This document shows, piece after piece, positions 9,657 through 17,691 of a DNA stretch of 64,000 nucleotides. This DNA comes from Streptomyces katrae (GTDB lineage Bacteria; Actinomycetota; Actinomycetes; Streptomycetales; Streptomycetaceae), in contig NZ_JNZY01000017.1 in the NCBI RefSeq assembly GCF_000717655.1, positions 1 to 64,000 on the forward strand, read 5' to 3'. A program made the translations under genes and the position numbers. Numbering within the stretch: the stretch's first letter is position 1; the number at the start of each line of letters is the position of its first letter. The notes beneath the pieces are model-generated. The model made no database searches. It had not been told where the DNA came from and was given only the letters and a program-made list of their open reading frames with translations.

Positions 9657-10307
9657 GTGCTGACCCTCCACACCGCTGAACTCCTCGTCCCGGGGGCGGG
9701 TTCCGCCGCGCTGCCCGGCGGCGCGGTCCTCGTCGACGGCGACCTGATCACCCGCGTCGGGGCGTACGAGGAACTCGCCGCGGAGTTCCCGCACGCGCGG
9801 GTCCGGCGCTGGCCCGGGGTGCTGACCCCGGGGCTGCTCGTACGCGGCGCGGACGTGCTGCTGGAGCGCACGTACTACCCGGACGACCCGTACGAGGTCA
9901 CCGAGCTCGGCGCCGACCCGATCACCGGCGCCGAGGCGCTCGACTCCCTCAAGCTGACCGAGTCCCGCTGGGGCAACAGCGCCCGCCGGGCCACGCAGAG
10001 GCTGCTGGCCCGCGGGGTGGTGGCGGTCGCCGGGCGGCTCACGGTCCCGGCGGTACGGACGGCGGTGGTCCGCTCGGGGCTGACGCTCCTCCCGCCGACG
10101 GCCGCAGTGTCCCCGGATCCGCCGTCGCTGGACCCGTTCGCCGGCCGGGACGCGGCCGAGCAGGCCTTCTTCGGCACCCTGGAACCGGGCGCCCCGGCCC
10201 GCTTCGCGGCGTTCGCGGCCCCCGACCCCGAGGCGCTGCTGGACCAGGGAGCCACCACCTGCGTGGCCACGGTCATCACCGGCCGCCTTCTGCACCGCCG
10301 CCGCTAG
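9657..10307 (+). CDS. Amidohydrolase-like N-terminal domain protein next to mqnC
   Basis: A 216-residue protein starting with the beta-rich composite domain of imidazolonepropionase and other amidohydrolases (AVLVDGDLITRVG, then VLTPGLL, where active enzymes continue PGFVDxHxH). The metal-binding HxH is missing (GLLVRGADVL), so the barrel is either absent or inactive. It starts with GTG 45 bp after mqnC and is probably co-transcribed with it. Some futalosine-pathway organisms use an amidohydrolase-family aminofutalosine deaminase, but this protein lacks that enzyme's active site. Function is unknown. Confidence 0.75.
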   Translation: MLTLHTAELLVPGAGSAALPGGAVLVDGDLITRVGAYEELAAEFPHARVRRWPGVLTPGLLVRGADVLLERTYYPDDPYEVTELGADPITGAEALDSLKLTESRWGNSARRATQRLLARGVVAVAGRLTVPAVRTAVVRSGLTLLPPTAAVSPDPPSLDPFAGRDAAEQAFFGTLEPGAPARFAAFAAPDPEALLDQGATTCVATVITGRLLHRRR

Positions 10308-10328
10308 GGGGTGTCGTCAGTCGCGGCG

Positions 10329-10598
10329 CTAGGTTCTGACGCCCTCGCGGGCCAGGGCGGCCAGGAGACAGGCCTGGAGACGGCTGATTCCGCCCAGTTT
10401 CGCCCGTATGTTGTGGACGTGGAACTTGACGGTGCTGACGGACAGTTGCAGCTCGCCGGCGAGTTCCGCGTTGGAGGCGCCGGTCGCCAGGCACAGGAAC
10501 ACGGCCGACTCCTGCTCGGTGAGCTGGACCTCGCGCCGCACCTCCTCCCCGGTCCGCGGCGGAAACCAGGCCGGGACGCTGAAGCTGACGACGCGCAC
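10329..10598 (-). CDS. Stand-alone LuxR-type HTH regulator
   Basis: An 89-residue protein that is little more than a LuxR/NarL DNA-binding domain: LTEQESAVFLCLATGASNAE, then LQLSVSTVKFHVHNIRAKLG. There is no receiver or ligand domain, so activity may be set by expression level. GGAG eight bases before the GTG at 10598 supports this start; an in-frame GTG at 10607 is possible. It lies 62 bp downstream of the DUF3152 gene on the same strand and may be co-transcribed with it. Its targets are unknown. Confidence 0.8.
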   Translation of the reverse strand: MRVVSFSVPAWFPPRTGEEVRREVQLTEQESAVFLCLATGASNAELAGELQLSVSTVKFHVHNIRAKLGGISRLQACLLAALAREGVRT

Positions 10599-10660
10599 GG
10601 TTACCACTCCTCGCCCCCGGCCGATGCCCCTGTGGTCAACCCATCGGCTCTCCCTGTGCT

Positions 10661-11569
10661 CTAAGGGACGTTCGGGCCCGACAGGTAGGTTCCCTTCCCG
10701 TCGAACGGCCAGGCATTGGCCTGGCAGCCGAGCAGCCCCTTGATCTGCTGCATCATGGCCGGAGCGGGCTTGCCGGGGCCCGGGCAGGTCTCGTGGCCGC
10801 GGCCTATCTCGTGGCCCACCTCGTGGTTGACGATCAGCGCCCGGTACTCCTCCACGGGGCCCTTGAACTGGGGAGACCCCTCCTGCCAGCGCTTGAGGTT
10901 CACCACGACCGTGTGGCCGGCCCGGCAGTTGGTCTCGCCGACGAGCTCGGGGGTGACCACCTCGCACAGCCGGTCGGTGGTCGTGGGCGTCGCGATCTTC
11001 ACCGTGAAGTCCACCGGCTGGCCGGCCCCGACGAGCTGGAAGCCGTACGCCGGATCCCGGATCCAGCCGCGCGGGTCCCCGAGGATCGCCTCCACCGACT
11101 GGGCGGCGGCGTCGGGGTCGACCCCGCTGCCCTCCTCGACCTCGATCCGCCAGCGGCGGGCGGGCCCCTTGCCCTGCGGCTGCCCCGAACGCGAGGAGGC
11201 CGCGAACACCCCCGGCCCGGACTGCGCCACCGGGGCGGCGGCCGAGCTGCCGCCGCCCGGTTTCGACGATGCGGCGCCGGGGTTCGGCGGGGCGGCGGAG
11301 GACTGCCCGGGCGCGGGCGAGCCGGACGAGACCGACGGGGACGGAGCGGCGCCGGGATCCTGGTCGGGCGCCACGGCAGCAGGCGCGGCCACGCTGTCGG
11401 AGACGGAGGCGGCGTCGTCCAGCGGCACGATCGCGTACGCGGTCGCCGAGACGGCGACCACCGCGGCCGAGCCGAGGACCGTACGGCGCAGCCGCCTGCG
11501 CCGCTCGGCCCGGCGCTTGGCGCGCGGACCGAGAGCGGAGCGTCGACCGGTGGAATGGCCTGCCGGCAT
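10661..11569 (-). CDS. DUF3152 secreted/membrane zincin-like protein
   Basis: A 302-residue protein with an arginine-rich N-terminus (RRAERRRRLRR), one membrane helix (TVLGSAAVVAVSATAYAIV), a long Ser/Pro/Ala stalk and a C-terminal DUF3152 domain. The domain holds HEVGHEIGRGH, a zinc-metalloprotease HExxHxxGxxH signature in which the second ligand region reads HEVGH, so protease activity is plausible. Two cysteine pairs in the domain suggest an extracellular location. The ATG at 11569 was preferred to longer frames that read through the palindrome at 11601. Substrate unknown. Confidence 0.85.
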   Translation of the reverse strand: MPAGHSTGRRSALGPRAKRRAERRRRLRRTVLGSAAVVAVSATAYAIVPLDDAASVSDSVAAPAAVAPDQDPGAAPSPSVSSGSPAPGQSSAAPPNPGAASSKPGGGSSAAAPVAQSGPGVFAASSRSGQPQGKGPARRWRIEVEEGSGVDPDAAAQSVEAILGDPRGWIRDPAYGFQLVGAGQPVDFTVKIATPTTTDRLCEVVTPELVGETNCRAGHTVVVNLKRWQEGSPQFKGPVEEYRALIVNHEVGHEIGRGHETCPGPGKPAPAMMQQIKGLLGCQANAWPFDGKGTYLSGPNVP

Positions 11570-11600
11570 CGTGAACCCTTTGTTCGGCAATATCTTCGTG

Positions 11601-11626
11601 ATCTTCACGAACGTGTTCGTGAAGAT
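11601..11626. promoter_or_regulatory. 26-bp palindrome between DUF3152 gene and menG
   Basis: ATCTTCACGAAC and GTTCGTGAAGAT form a perfect 12-bp inverted repeat with a 2-nt centre. It lies 32 bp before the DUF3152 start and about 190 bp before menG. Related half-sites (CTTCGTGA at 11594, CTCGTG at 11628) flank it. It looks like a dimeric regulator operator, more likely for the DUF3152 gene. No known regulator motif was matched. Confidence 0.6.
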
Positions 11627-11811
11627 GCTCGTGTATGTCGTGTTTCGGTAGGCCTTGTCGGGCCGTACCAGCCAGTCAACGCGGACGCGCGGGCTCCGCG
11701 TAACTGTCCTTCGGGCCAGTTGTGCCCCCGGCGGTGCGGCGTGGGGGCGCCTGCGAGAATGGCCCGGTATCAGCCCACCCGCACCGCACCGCACCTGAGG
11801 GGCCAACGCCA

Positions 11812-12504
11812 GTGACCCGCGCTTCCCTGGACAAGCAGCCGCACGAAGTCGCCTCCATGTTCGACGGTGTGGCGGCGAACTACGACCTCACCAACGACGT
11901 CCTCTCCTTCGGGCAGGCCCGCCTGTGGCGCAAGGAGGTGGCCAAGGCGGTCGGTGCGCGCCCCGGGCACAAGGTGCTGGACCTGGCCGCCGGAACCGCG
12001 ACCTCCTCGCTGCCGTTCGCCGCGACCGGCGCGTACGTCGTCCCCTGCGACTTCTCCCTCGGCATGCTCCGCGAGGGCAAGAAGCGCCACGCCTGGCTGC
12101 CGCTGACCGCGGGCGACGCGACGAAGCTGCCGTTCAAGGACGACGTCTTCGACACCGTGACGATCTCCTTCGGGCTGCGCAACGTGCAGGACACCGACGC
12201 CGCGCTGCGCGAGCTGTACCGGGTGACCAAGCCCGGCGGCCAGGTCGTCATCTGCGAGTTCTCGCAGCCGACGTGGGCGCCGTTGCGGACGGTGTACGTG
12301 GAGTACCTGATGCGGGCCCTGCCGCCGGTGGCCCGCGCCGTGTCCTCCAACCCCGACGCGTACGTCTACCTCGCCGAGTCGATCCGGGAGTGGCCGGACC
12401 AGCCGGCGCTGGCCGCGCTGCTGCAGAAGGCAGGCTGGTCCAAGGTCGCCTGGCGCAACCTGAGCGGCGGGATCGTCGCGCTGCACCGCGGTTCCAAGGC
12501 GTAG
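11812..12504 (+). CDS. menG: Demethylmenaquinone methyltransferase MenG (UbiE family)
   Basis: A 230-residue SAM-dependent C-methyltransferase that finishes menaquinone by methylating demethylmenaquinone. UbiE/MenG marks are [19 protein letters not shown], the SAM-binding [19 protein letters not shown] and the [10 protein letters not shown] motif. The GTG start at 11812 follows GAGGGG. The window also holds mqnA, mqnC, a MenJ-like enzyme and a polyprenyl synthase, in keeping with this role. The glutaminase gene begins 5 bp after the stop, so translation is probably coupled. Confidence 0.94.
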   Translation: MTRASLDKQPHEVASMFDGVAANYDLTNDVLSFGQARLWRKEVAKAVGARPGHKVLDLAAGTATSSLPFAATGAYVVPCDFSLGMLREGKKRHAWLPLTAGDATKLPFKDDVFDTVTISFGLRNVQDTDAALRELYRVTKPGGQVVICEFSQPTWAPLRTVYVEYLMRALPPVARAVSSNPDAYVYLAESIREWPDQPALAALLQKAGWSKVAWRNLSGGIVALHRGSKA

Positions 12505-12509
12505 GAAGC

Positions 12510-13421
12510 GTGGATTACCAGGCCCTCCTGGAGCAGATCGCGGCGGACGTCGCCCCGTTGGTGGGCAGCGGCACACCCGCCGAGTACATCCCGGCCCTCG
12601 CATCGGTGGACCCCCGGCAGTTCGGGATGGCCGTCGCCGACCTCGACGGGAACGTCTTCGGGGTCGGGGACTGGGAGGTTCCGTTCTCCGCCCAGTCCAT
12701 CACCAAGGTCTTCGCCCTGGCCCTGGCGCTGGCCGAGGGCGGCGACAGCCTGTGGGAGCGGGTCGGCCGGGAGCCGTCGGGCAACCCGTTCAACTCCCTC
12801 GTGCAGCTGGAGTACGAGAACGGCATTCCTCGCAATCCGTTCATCAACGCGGGCGCGCTCGTCGTCACCGACCGGCTGCAGACCCTGACGGGCGACGCGA
12901 GCAGCGAGCTCCTGAAGTTCCTCCAGGAGGAGAGCGGGAACCCGGAGCTCGGCTTCGACGCGGAGGTCGCGGCCTCGGAGCACGAGCACGGGGACCGCAA
13001 TGCCGCGCTGGCTCATTTCATGGCCTCGTACGGCAACATCGACAACCCCGTGCCGACGCTGCTGGACCACTACTTCTGGCAGTGTTCGATCGAGATGACC
13101 TGTGCGGACCTGGCGCGGGCGGGCCGCTTCCTGGCCCGCCACGGGCTGCGCGCGGACGGCTCCCGCCTCCTCACGCGCAGCGAGGCCAAGCAGGTCAACG
13201 CGGTGATGCTGACGTGCGGGACGTACGACGCGGCGGGGGAGTTCGCCTACCGCGTCGGCCTGCCGGGCAAGAGCGGGGTGGGCGGCGGGATCGTCGCGGT
13301 CGTCCCGGGCCGCTGCACGCTGGCCGCGTGGAGCCCGGGCCTCGACCTCCACGGCAACTCCGTCGCAGCGGCAGCCGCCCTCGACCGCTTCACGACCCTG
13401 ACGGGCCTTTCCGTCTTTTGA
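12510..13421 (+). CDS. glsA: Glutaminase
   Basis: A 303-residue serine-dependent glutaminase of the beta-lactamase-like family that hydrolyses glutamine to glutamate and ammonia. The catalytic SxxK is in FSAQSITKVF, and NPFINAGAL and GNIDNPVPTLLDHYFWQCS are strongly conserved. Length is normal. The GTG start sits directly after the menG stop with AGGAA only two bases away, a poor site that suggests translational coupling. No functional link between glutamine hydrolysis and quinone methylation is evident. Confidence 0.93.
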   Translation: MDYQALLEQIAADVAPLVGSGTPAEYIPALASVDPRQFGMAVADLDGNVFGVGDWEVPFSAQSITKVFALALALAEGGDSLWERVGREPSGNPFNSLVQLEYENGIPRNPFINAGALVVTDRLQTLTGDASSELLKFLQEESGNPELGFDAEVAASEHEHGDRNAALAHFMASYGNIDNPVPTLLDHYFWQCSIEMTCADLARAGRFLARHGLRADGSRLLTRSEAKQVNAVMLTCGTYDAAGEFAYRVGLPGKSGVGGGIVAVVPGRCTLAAWSPGLDLHGNSVAAAAALDRFTTLTGLSVF

Positions 13422-13466
13422 CCCCTCCCGTTTCCGACCCCCTCCGCGTCTCGGGGCCGGCGGGGG

Positions 13467-13997
13467 TCACTCGGGGGCGAGGGACAGTTCGTAGCGGCGG
13501 CCCGGGTTGCCGCCCGGAGTGATGAACTCCGCGGCCAGGTCCATCCCGAGGCGCTCCGCGACCGCCACCGAGCGGGTGTTCCGGGCGTGGATCATCGCGA
13601 CCACGTGCGGCACCCCCGCCTCCCGGAGCCGGTCGAGGGTGGCCAGCGCCGCGGCGTACGCGTAGCCCTGGCCCCAGGCGGAGCGGGCCAGGCGCCAGCC
13701 GATCTCGATCTCCCCGACGGGCCCCCACTCCTCCTGCGGCCACGGCTGCGCGCCGGTGAACCCGATCACCGCCCCCTCCGCGTCCAGCAGCGTCCACAGG
13801 CAGTAGCCGAGCCGGGCGTCGTGCAGGCGCTGCCGCGCCGTGAACTCCTCGTACAGGGACAGCTCGGCGGGACCGCCGAGGAACTCCATCACATCGGGGT
13901 CGTCGAAGACCCCGTGCCAGGCCCGCGCGTCCTCATCGGTGGGCACGCGCAGCTGTACGACGGGGAGCGAGGCGGGCGAAGCAGGCGAGGTGGTCAT
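13467..13997 (-). CDS. GNAT acetyltransferase (RimJ/RimL type)
   Basis: A 176-residue N-acetyltransferase. The fold shows as LRVPTDEDARAWHGVF, IGFTGAQPW, GEIEIGWRLARSAWGQGYAY with the acetyl-CoA pyrophosphate loop (R/QxxGxG/A variant SAWGQGYA), then RNTRSVAVAERLGM. It belongs to the subgroup that acetylates protein N-termini or small amines; the substrate is not evident. The ATG at 13997 gives a normal N-terminus; longer frames lack homology. It is divergent from the MenJ-like gene with about 100 bp between them. Confidence 0.88.
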   Translation of the reverse strand: MTTSPASPASLPVVQLRVPTDEDARAWHGVFDDPDVMEFLGGPAELSLYEEFTARQRLHDARLGYCLWTLLDAEGAVIGFTGAQPWPQEEWGPVGEIEIGWRLARSAWGQGYAYAAALATLDRLREAGVPHVVAMIHARNTRSVAVAERLGMDLAAEFITPGGNPGRRYELSLAPE

Positions 13998-14097
13998 CGG
14001 GGGGCAGCCCTTCGGGTTCGTGATCTCTCTCGCTGCATAGACTGCACATGTCCTGTGCCGTTGGGCACCCCTTATCGAGCCTTCGGGAGACCCCGCA

Positions 14098-15381
14098 GTG
14101 ACCGAGCCCCTCTCCGAACACTCCGCGGATGTGATCGTCGTCGGAGCCGGGCCCGCCGGCTCGACCACCGCCTACTACCTCGCCAAGGCCGGACTGGACG
14201 TCCTGCTGCTGGAGAAGACGGCCTTCCCGCGCGAGAAGGTCTGCGGTGACGGCCTGACCCCGCGCGCCACCAAGCAGCTGGTGGCGATGGGCATCGACAT
14301 CTCCGAAGAGGCCGGCTGGCTCCGCAACAAGGGCCTGCGGATCATCGGCGGCGGCCAGCGGCTCCAGCTGGACTGGCCGGAACTCGCGTCCTTCCCGGAC
14401 TACGGACTCGTCCGCAAGCGGGACGACTTCGACGAGACCCTGGCCCGCCAGGCCCAGAAGGCCGGCGCCCGCCTGTACGAGCGCTGCACCGTCGGCGAGC
14501 CCGTCCGCGACCCCCGCACCGGCCACATCACCGGCGTGCACGCGAAGCTGGGCGAGGACAAGACCCCCGTCACCTTCAGCGCGCCGCTCGTCGTGGCCGC
14601 CGACGGCAACTCCTCCCGCCTCTCCCTGGCGATGGGCCTGCACCGGCGCGAGGACCGCCCGATGGGCGTCGCGGTCCGTACGTACTTCACCTCGCCGCGG
14701 CACGACGACGACTACCTCGAGTCCTGGCTGGAGCTGTGGGACCGGCGCGGTCCGCAGGACCGGCTGCTGCCCGGCTACGGCTGGATCTTCGGCATGGGCG
14801 ACGGCACGTCCAACGTCGGCCTCGGCATCCTCAACTCCTCCTCCGCCTTCAAGGAGCTGGACTGGCGCGAGGTCCTCAAGGCCTGGTGCGCGTCCATGCC
14901 GGAGGACTGGGGCTACACCCCCGAGAACATGACGCAGCCGATCCGCGGCGCGGCCCTGCCGATGGCCTTCAACCGCCAGCCGCACTACACCAAGGGGCTG
15001 CTGCTGGTCGGTGACGCGGGCGGGCTCGTCAACCCGTTCAACGGCGAGGGCATCGCCTATGCGATGGAGTCGGGGCAGATCGCCGCCGACGTCATCGTCC
15101 AGGCGCACTCCCGCGCCACCCCCGCACTGCGCGAACTGACGCTGCACAGCTACCCGAAGGTGCTCAAGGAGACCTACGGCGGCTACTACACGCTCGGCCG
15201 CGCCTTCGTGAAGCTGATCGGCAACCCGAAGGTCATGAAGGTCGCCACCCAGCGCGGCCTGACGCACCCGGTGCTGATGAAGTTCACGCTGAAGATGCTC
15301 GCCAACCTGACCGACCCGGCGGGCGGCGATGCGATGGACCGCATCATCAACGGCCTCTCGAAGGTGGCCCCCAAGGCCTGA
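14098..15381 (+). CDS. FAD-dependent geranylgeranyl reductase family, MenJ-like
   Basis: A 427-residue flavoprotein. The N-terminal dinucleotide site is DVIVVGAGPAGSTTAYYLAK, followed by KVCGDGLTPRA, which holds the PxxYxWxFP-type family's conserved CGDG, and GYGWIFGMGDG; the second FAD motif is LLLVGDAGGLVNPFNGEGI. This family saturates isoprenoid double bonds. In mycobacteria the homologue MenJ hydrogenates one isoprene unit of menaquinone; given the quinone genes nearby the same role is likely here, though archaeal-lipid-type substrates cannot be excluded. The GTG start is at 14098. A large palindromic element follows the stop. Confidence 0.88.
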   Translation: MTEPLSEHSADVIVVGAGPAGSTTAYYLAKAGLDVLLLEKTAFPREKVCGDGLTPRATKQLVAMGIDISEEAGWLRNKGLRIIGGGQRLQLDWPELASFPDYGLVRKRDDFDETLARQAQKAGARLYERCTVGEPVRDPRTGHITGVHAKLGEDKTPVTFSAPLVVAADGNSSRLSLAMGLHRREDRPMGVAVRTYFTSPRHDDDYLESWLELWDRRGPQDRLLPGYGWIFGMGDGTSNVGLGILNSSSAFKELDWREVLKAWCASMPEDWGYTPENMTQPIRGAALPMAFNRQPHYTKGLLLVGDAGGLVNPFNGEGIAYAMESGQIAADVIVQAHSRATPALRELTLHSYPKVLKETYGGYYTLGRAFVKLIGNPKVMKVATQRGLTHPVLMKFTLKMLANLTDPAGGDAMDRIINGLSKVAPKA

Positions 15382-15397
15382 GTCGCGCGACGACACC

Positions 15398-15569
15398 CCC
15401 TAAGGGCTGTCCCGCAATCCCCGGCGGGCGCACGACGCCGGCTACGCCGCCTCGCCGCGTTGTCGGAACACCCGAATACGCCCAGTATGCGGACGCTCCT
15501 CCGCCTTGCGATGCACCGCATCCGACGCCGCGCGCTGATCCACCGGGGATTACGGGACAGCCCTTAGGG
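15398..15569. repeat. 172-bp imperfect palindromic element (MITE-like)
   Basis: The two ends, CCCTAAGGGCTGTCCCG at the left and its complement at the right, pair over about 29 bp with two mismatches (the left arm continues CAATCCCCGGCGG, the right TAATCCCCGGTGG when complemented). The interior is a further imperfect inverted repeat with a loop near 15475-15490. It encodes nothing. I recall similar GGGCTGTCCCG-bounded elements between genes in many Streptomyces genomes; copy number here cannot be tested. Confidence 0.7.
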
Positions 15570-15570
15570 A

Positions 15571-15604
15571 GCGGGTCGGGCCGGGGTTCCACCGGTTCGG
15601 CCCG
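15571..15604 (-). terminator. Hairpin after the small membrane protein gene
   Basis: GCGGGTCGGGCCGG pairs with CCGGTTCGGCCCGC, allowing G-U pairs, just past the stop at 15610 on the minus strand. It may also back up the palindromic element as a barrier for the convergent MenJ-like transcript. Confidence 0.55.
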
Positions 15605-15609
15605 CTTCG

Positions 15610-15903
15610 TCACTCATGGCTCCGCCGGGTCCGGTCCCCGTACGTCCCCTGCCGCGGGCCGTGGACCGTCCGTACGCAGCGGGCCACCAGCACCGTGCCC
15701 CAGAGCAGCAGCGCGAGGGCAACGGTCCAGCCGAGTCCCAGGATGACGGGATGTCCGGGTTTGTGCCACGGGCGGGTGGTGTTGAGCAGCCAGCCGCCGA
15801 TGGCGAGCAGGAAGAGCCCGGCGGCGGCAGGTACGGGGGTCGGGTCGGCCGCGGGGTCGGCGCTCTCCCCGCCGGAGCCGTGTTCCTCGTACGCGTCGGT
15901 CAT
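15610..15903 (-). CDS. Small two-span membrane protein
   Basis: A 97-residue protein: an acidic N-terminus, helix one AAGLFLLAIGGWLLNTTR (about 26-43), a short loop WHKPGHPVI, helix two LGWTVALALLLWGTVLVA (about 57-74), and a basic tail. AGGAGGTG upstream of the ATG at 15903 is a strong ribosome site and is the main argument that this is a real gene. I do not recognise the family. It lies between two hairpins and appears monocistronic. Confidence 0.7.
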   Translation of the reverse strand: MTDAYEEHGSGGESADPAADPTPVPAAAGLFLLAIGGWLLNTTRPWHKPGHPVILGLGWTVALALLLWGTVLVARCVRTVHGPRQGTYGDRTRRSHE

Positions 15904-15977
15904 CGCGGTCCGACACCTCCTGGCCTGAATCGGGCGCTGCGCACCGCCATCCTCTCAGGGCGCCGGCGTACGCGGAA

Positions 15978-16018
15978 AGGGCCGGCACTCCGCCCCCGAG
16001 CGGGGGAGTGCCGGCCCT
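15978..16018. terminator. Hairpin between the P60 peptidase and membrane protein genes
   Basis: AGGGCCGGCACTCC (15978-15991) pairs perfectly with GGAGTGCCGGCCCT (16005-16018), with additional C/G pairing inside. It lies about 80 bp past the NlpC/P60 stop on the minus strand and probably ends that transcript. Confidence 0.75.
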
Positions 16019-16098
16019 CGGGCCGTGCTGAGACGTGCCGAGACGCGCGCTGAGAGGGGCTCAGGAGCCCCTGGGGAACCTCAGGGACGCCCGGGACC

Positions 16099-16932
16099 TC
16101 AGAGGACGCGGACGGCGCCCGTCGGCTTGTCGTAGCTCAGGGAGCGCTCGACGATGCCCGTGCTGGGGTTCTGCGCGCCCACGAACTTGCCGCCGCCGAC
16201 GTAGATGGCGACGTGGTAGGCGTTGCCGCGGGAGCCCCAGTACAGGATGTCGCCCGGCTGAAGGGCGCTCAGGGAGACCGAAGAGCCCTTCGAGGACTGG
16301 TCCTGCGACATGCGCGGCAGGGAGATGCCGGCCTGGCGGTACGCGGCCTGGACGAGGCCGGAGCAGTCGAACGAGGAGGGACCGGTGCCGCCCATGACGT
16401 ACGCCTTGCCGACCTGAGCGCGGGCGAAGTTCACGATGGCGGCGGCGGAGCCGGTCGCCGGGGCGGTGACGGTGCCCGAGCCCTGCTCGCCGGAGTCGGA
16501 CGCGGAAGTGCTCTGCAGCGAGGCGCGGGAGGAGCTGCGGGTGGCGCGCTCGGCCGCGGCCTTGCGGTCCGCCTCCTCCTTCGCCTTCTTCTCGGCGTCG
16601 GCCTTCTCGGCGTCTTCCTTGGCCTTCTTCGCCTCGGCGGCGGCGCCGGTGCGCGCCTGCTCCTCCTGGGAGCGCAGCTCGCCGGTGACGGCGGCGGCAG
16701 CCGTGTTCTCGGCGGCGGTGGTGACGGCGGAGGAGACGTCGGCGGCCAGGTCCAGGTTCAGGACCGGCATTTCGAGCGTCGTCTCGGTCACGGGCTCGGA
16801 CGGGGACGCGCTCGCCGTGCCGGCCATCGCCAGGGTGCTGAGGACGCCACCGGCAACTCCGGCGCGGACCGCGAGCTTCGAGGCGCTGCGACGGGGCTTC
16901 CGGTGGCTGGGTATGTGAGCGGTGTGGGACAT
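16099..16932 (-). CDS. Secreted NlpC/P60 peptidoglycan endopeptidase
   Basis: A 277-residue exported wall hydrolase. It starts with a basic, twin-arginine-like stretch (HRKPRRSAS) and a signal peptide ending near TASA (about residue 43), then an Ala/Glu/Lys-rich coiled coil at about 85-130, a linker and a C-terminal NlpC/P60 domain (about 165-277). The catalytic cysteine is in FDCSGLVQAAY and the histidine in YHVAIYVGGG. Such enzymes cut the D-Glu-to-diamino-acid bond in peptide stems. An in-frame start 19 codons upstream lacks a signal-peptide layout, so 16932 is preferred. It is divergent from nuoA across 759 bp. Confidence 0.92.
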   Translation of the reverse strand: MSHTAHIPSHRKPRRSASKLAVRAGVAGGVLSTLAMAGTASASPSEPVTETTLEMPVLNLDLAADVSSAVTTAAENTAAAAVTGELRSQEEQARTGAAAEAKKAKEDAEKADAEKKAKEEADRKAAAERATRSSSRASLQSTSASDSGEQGSGTVTAPATGSAAAIVNFARAQVGKAYVMGGTGPSSFDCSGLVQAAYRQAGISLPRMSQDQSSKGSSVSLSALQPGDILYWGSRGNAYHVAIYVGGGKFVGAQNPSTGIVERSLSYDKPTGAVRVL

Positions 16933-17691
16933 GAGGACAACCGCTATCAGGGCGTCCGGGTTCCCTTCAAGAAACGTGGTCTGCGCCACAGTTGCGCGCG
17001 AAGCGGGCTAACCGGGCGCGTCGCGCGTCTTATTGACGCCGTAACGGACGTATCGGACACGCCTTCACAAGGCTGTGATCAAGGGGTTTCTGTAATAAGT
17101 CCGAATTGATCTGCGGCCTACCATCCCCGCGCACAGTTGGCCAAGCCCTCTTTCGGAACCAAGAATTCGGCGTGGCGCAGGTCACAGGAATGTCTCACTG
17201 TGGGGGCGCTGTGGTCCGTCCGTGACCCAGCCGTGAAGTTGCCGTGTGGGGGGACCCCGGCGCTCGTGAACGTGTGCACGCGTCCACTCCCGTCCCCGGG
17301 GGCTCCCCCGACCGGGCGACGCGGCTCCCTTTACCCTGCAAGGCTTGACGGCGCAAATTTGCCTGCACTGGACATCGTTTGATAGTGCCATCCGCCTTCT
17401 ACCTGCGGTAACGGGGTCGGATGTCACCTTTGGTGATCATGTGGATGCTTCGCGTATGAAGATCACGGCTCATCGGACTTCATGATCGTTCGTCAGGTGG
17501 TGGAGATCACAAACTCGTTGTTGTTACCCGTGTCGCAGATCACAGACCGACGGGCATAAGATGCGCAGCAGTCCGGCTTGTGAACTGCCTCACATGCAAA
17601 TGCCCGATCGCGGGGTGATCTTCGCGAGGCGGCTCGCTCGGCGCCGGCACAGCGGTCCAACGGTCAAGGACGACTGGAAGGAGCGAGGAGC
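16933..17691. other. Long divergent control region between the P60 gene and nuoA
   Basis: No gene is seen. The minus-strand side should hold the promoter of the peptidase gene, the plus-strand side that of the nuo operon. GC content drops markedly here. Visible elements are a Rex-type site at 17578, a TAAGAT hexamer at 17557-17562 that could be a -10, TCACCTTTGGTGA near 17423, and a strong ribosome site AAGGAGCGAGGAGC before nuoA. The c-di-AMP (ydaO) riboswitch often found before Streptomyces wall hydrolases was looked for and its conserved blocks are absent. Confidence 0.6.
17578..17595. promoter_or_regulatory. Candidate Rex operator upstream of nuoA
   Basis: TTGTGAACTGCCTCACAT matches the Rex consensus TTGTGAANNNNTTCACAA at 12 of 14 fixed positions. 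Rex is a repressor released by high NADH/NAD+ and is known in Streptomyces to control respiratory operons. The site lies 97 bp before the nuoA start and 15 bp past TAAGAT, where it would block transcription if that is the -10. Confidence 0.72.

Noticed and set aside
12510..13421. Glutaminase as part of menaquinone synthesis because of its coupling to menG
   Set aside because: No chemical step in the pathway needs glutamine hydrolysis by this enzyme class; proximity alone is weak.
16933..17691. Possible ydaO (c-di-AMP) riboswitch before the NlpC/P60 gene
   Set aside because: The conserved blocks GGGGACCCA, GGGGTGAATC and CAGCTAACC in the right order were not found on either strand.
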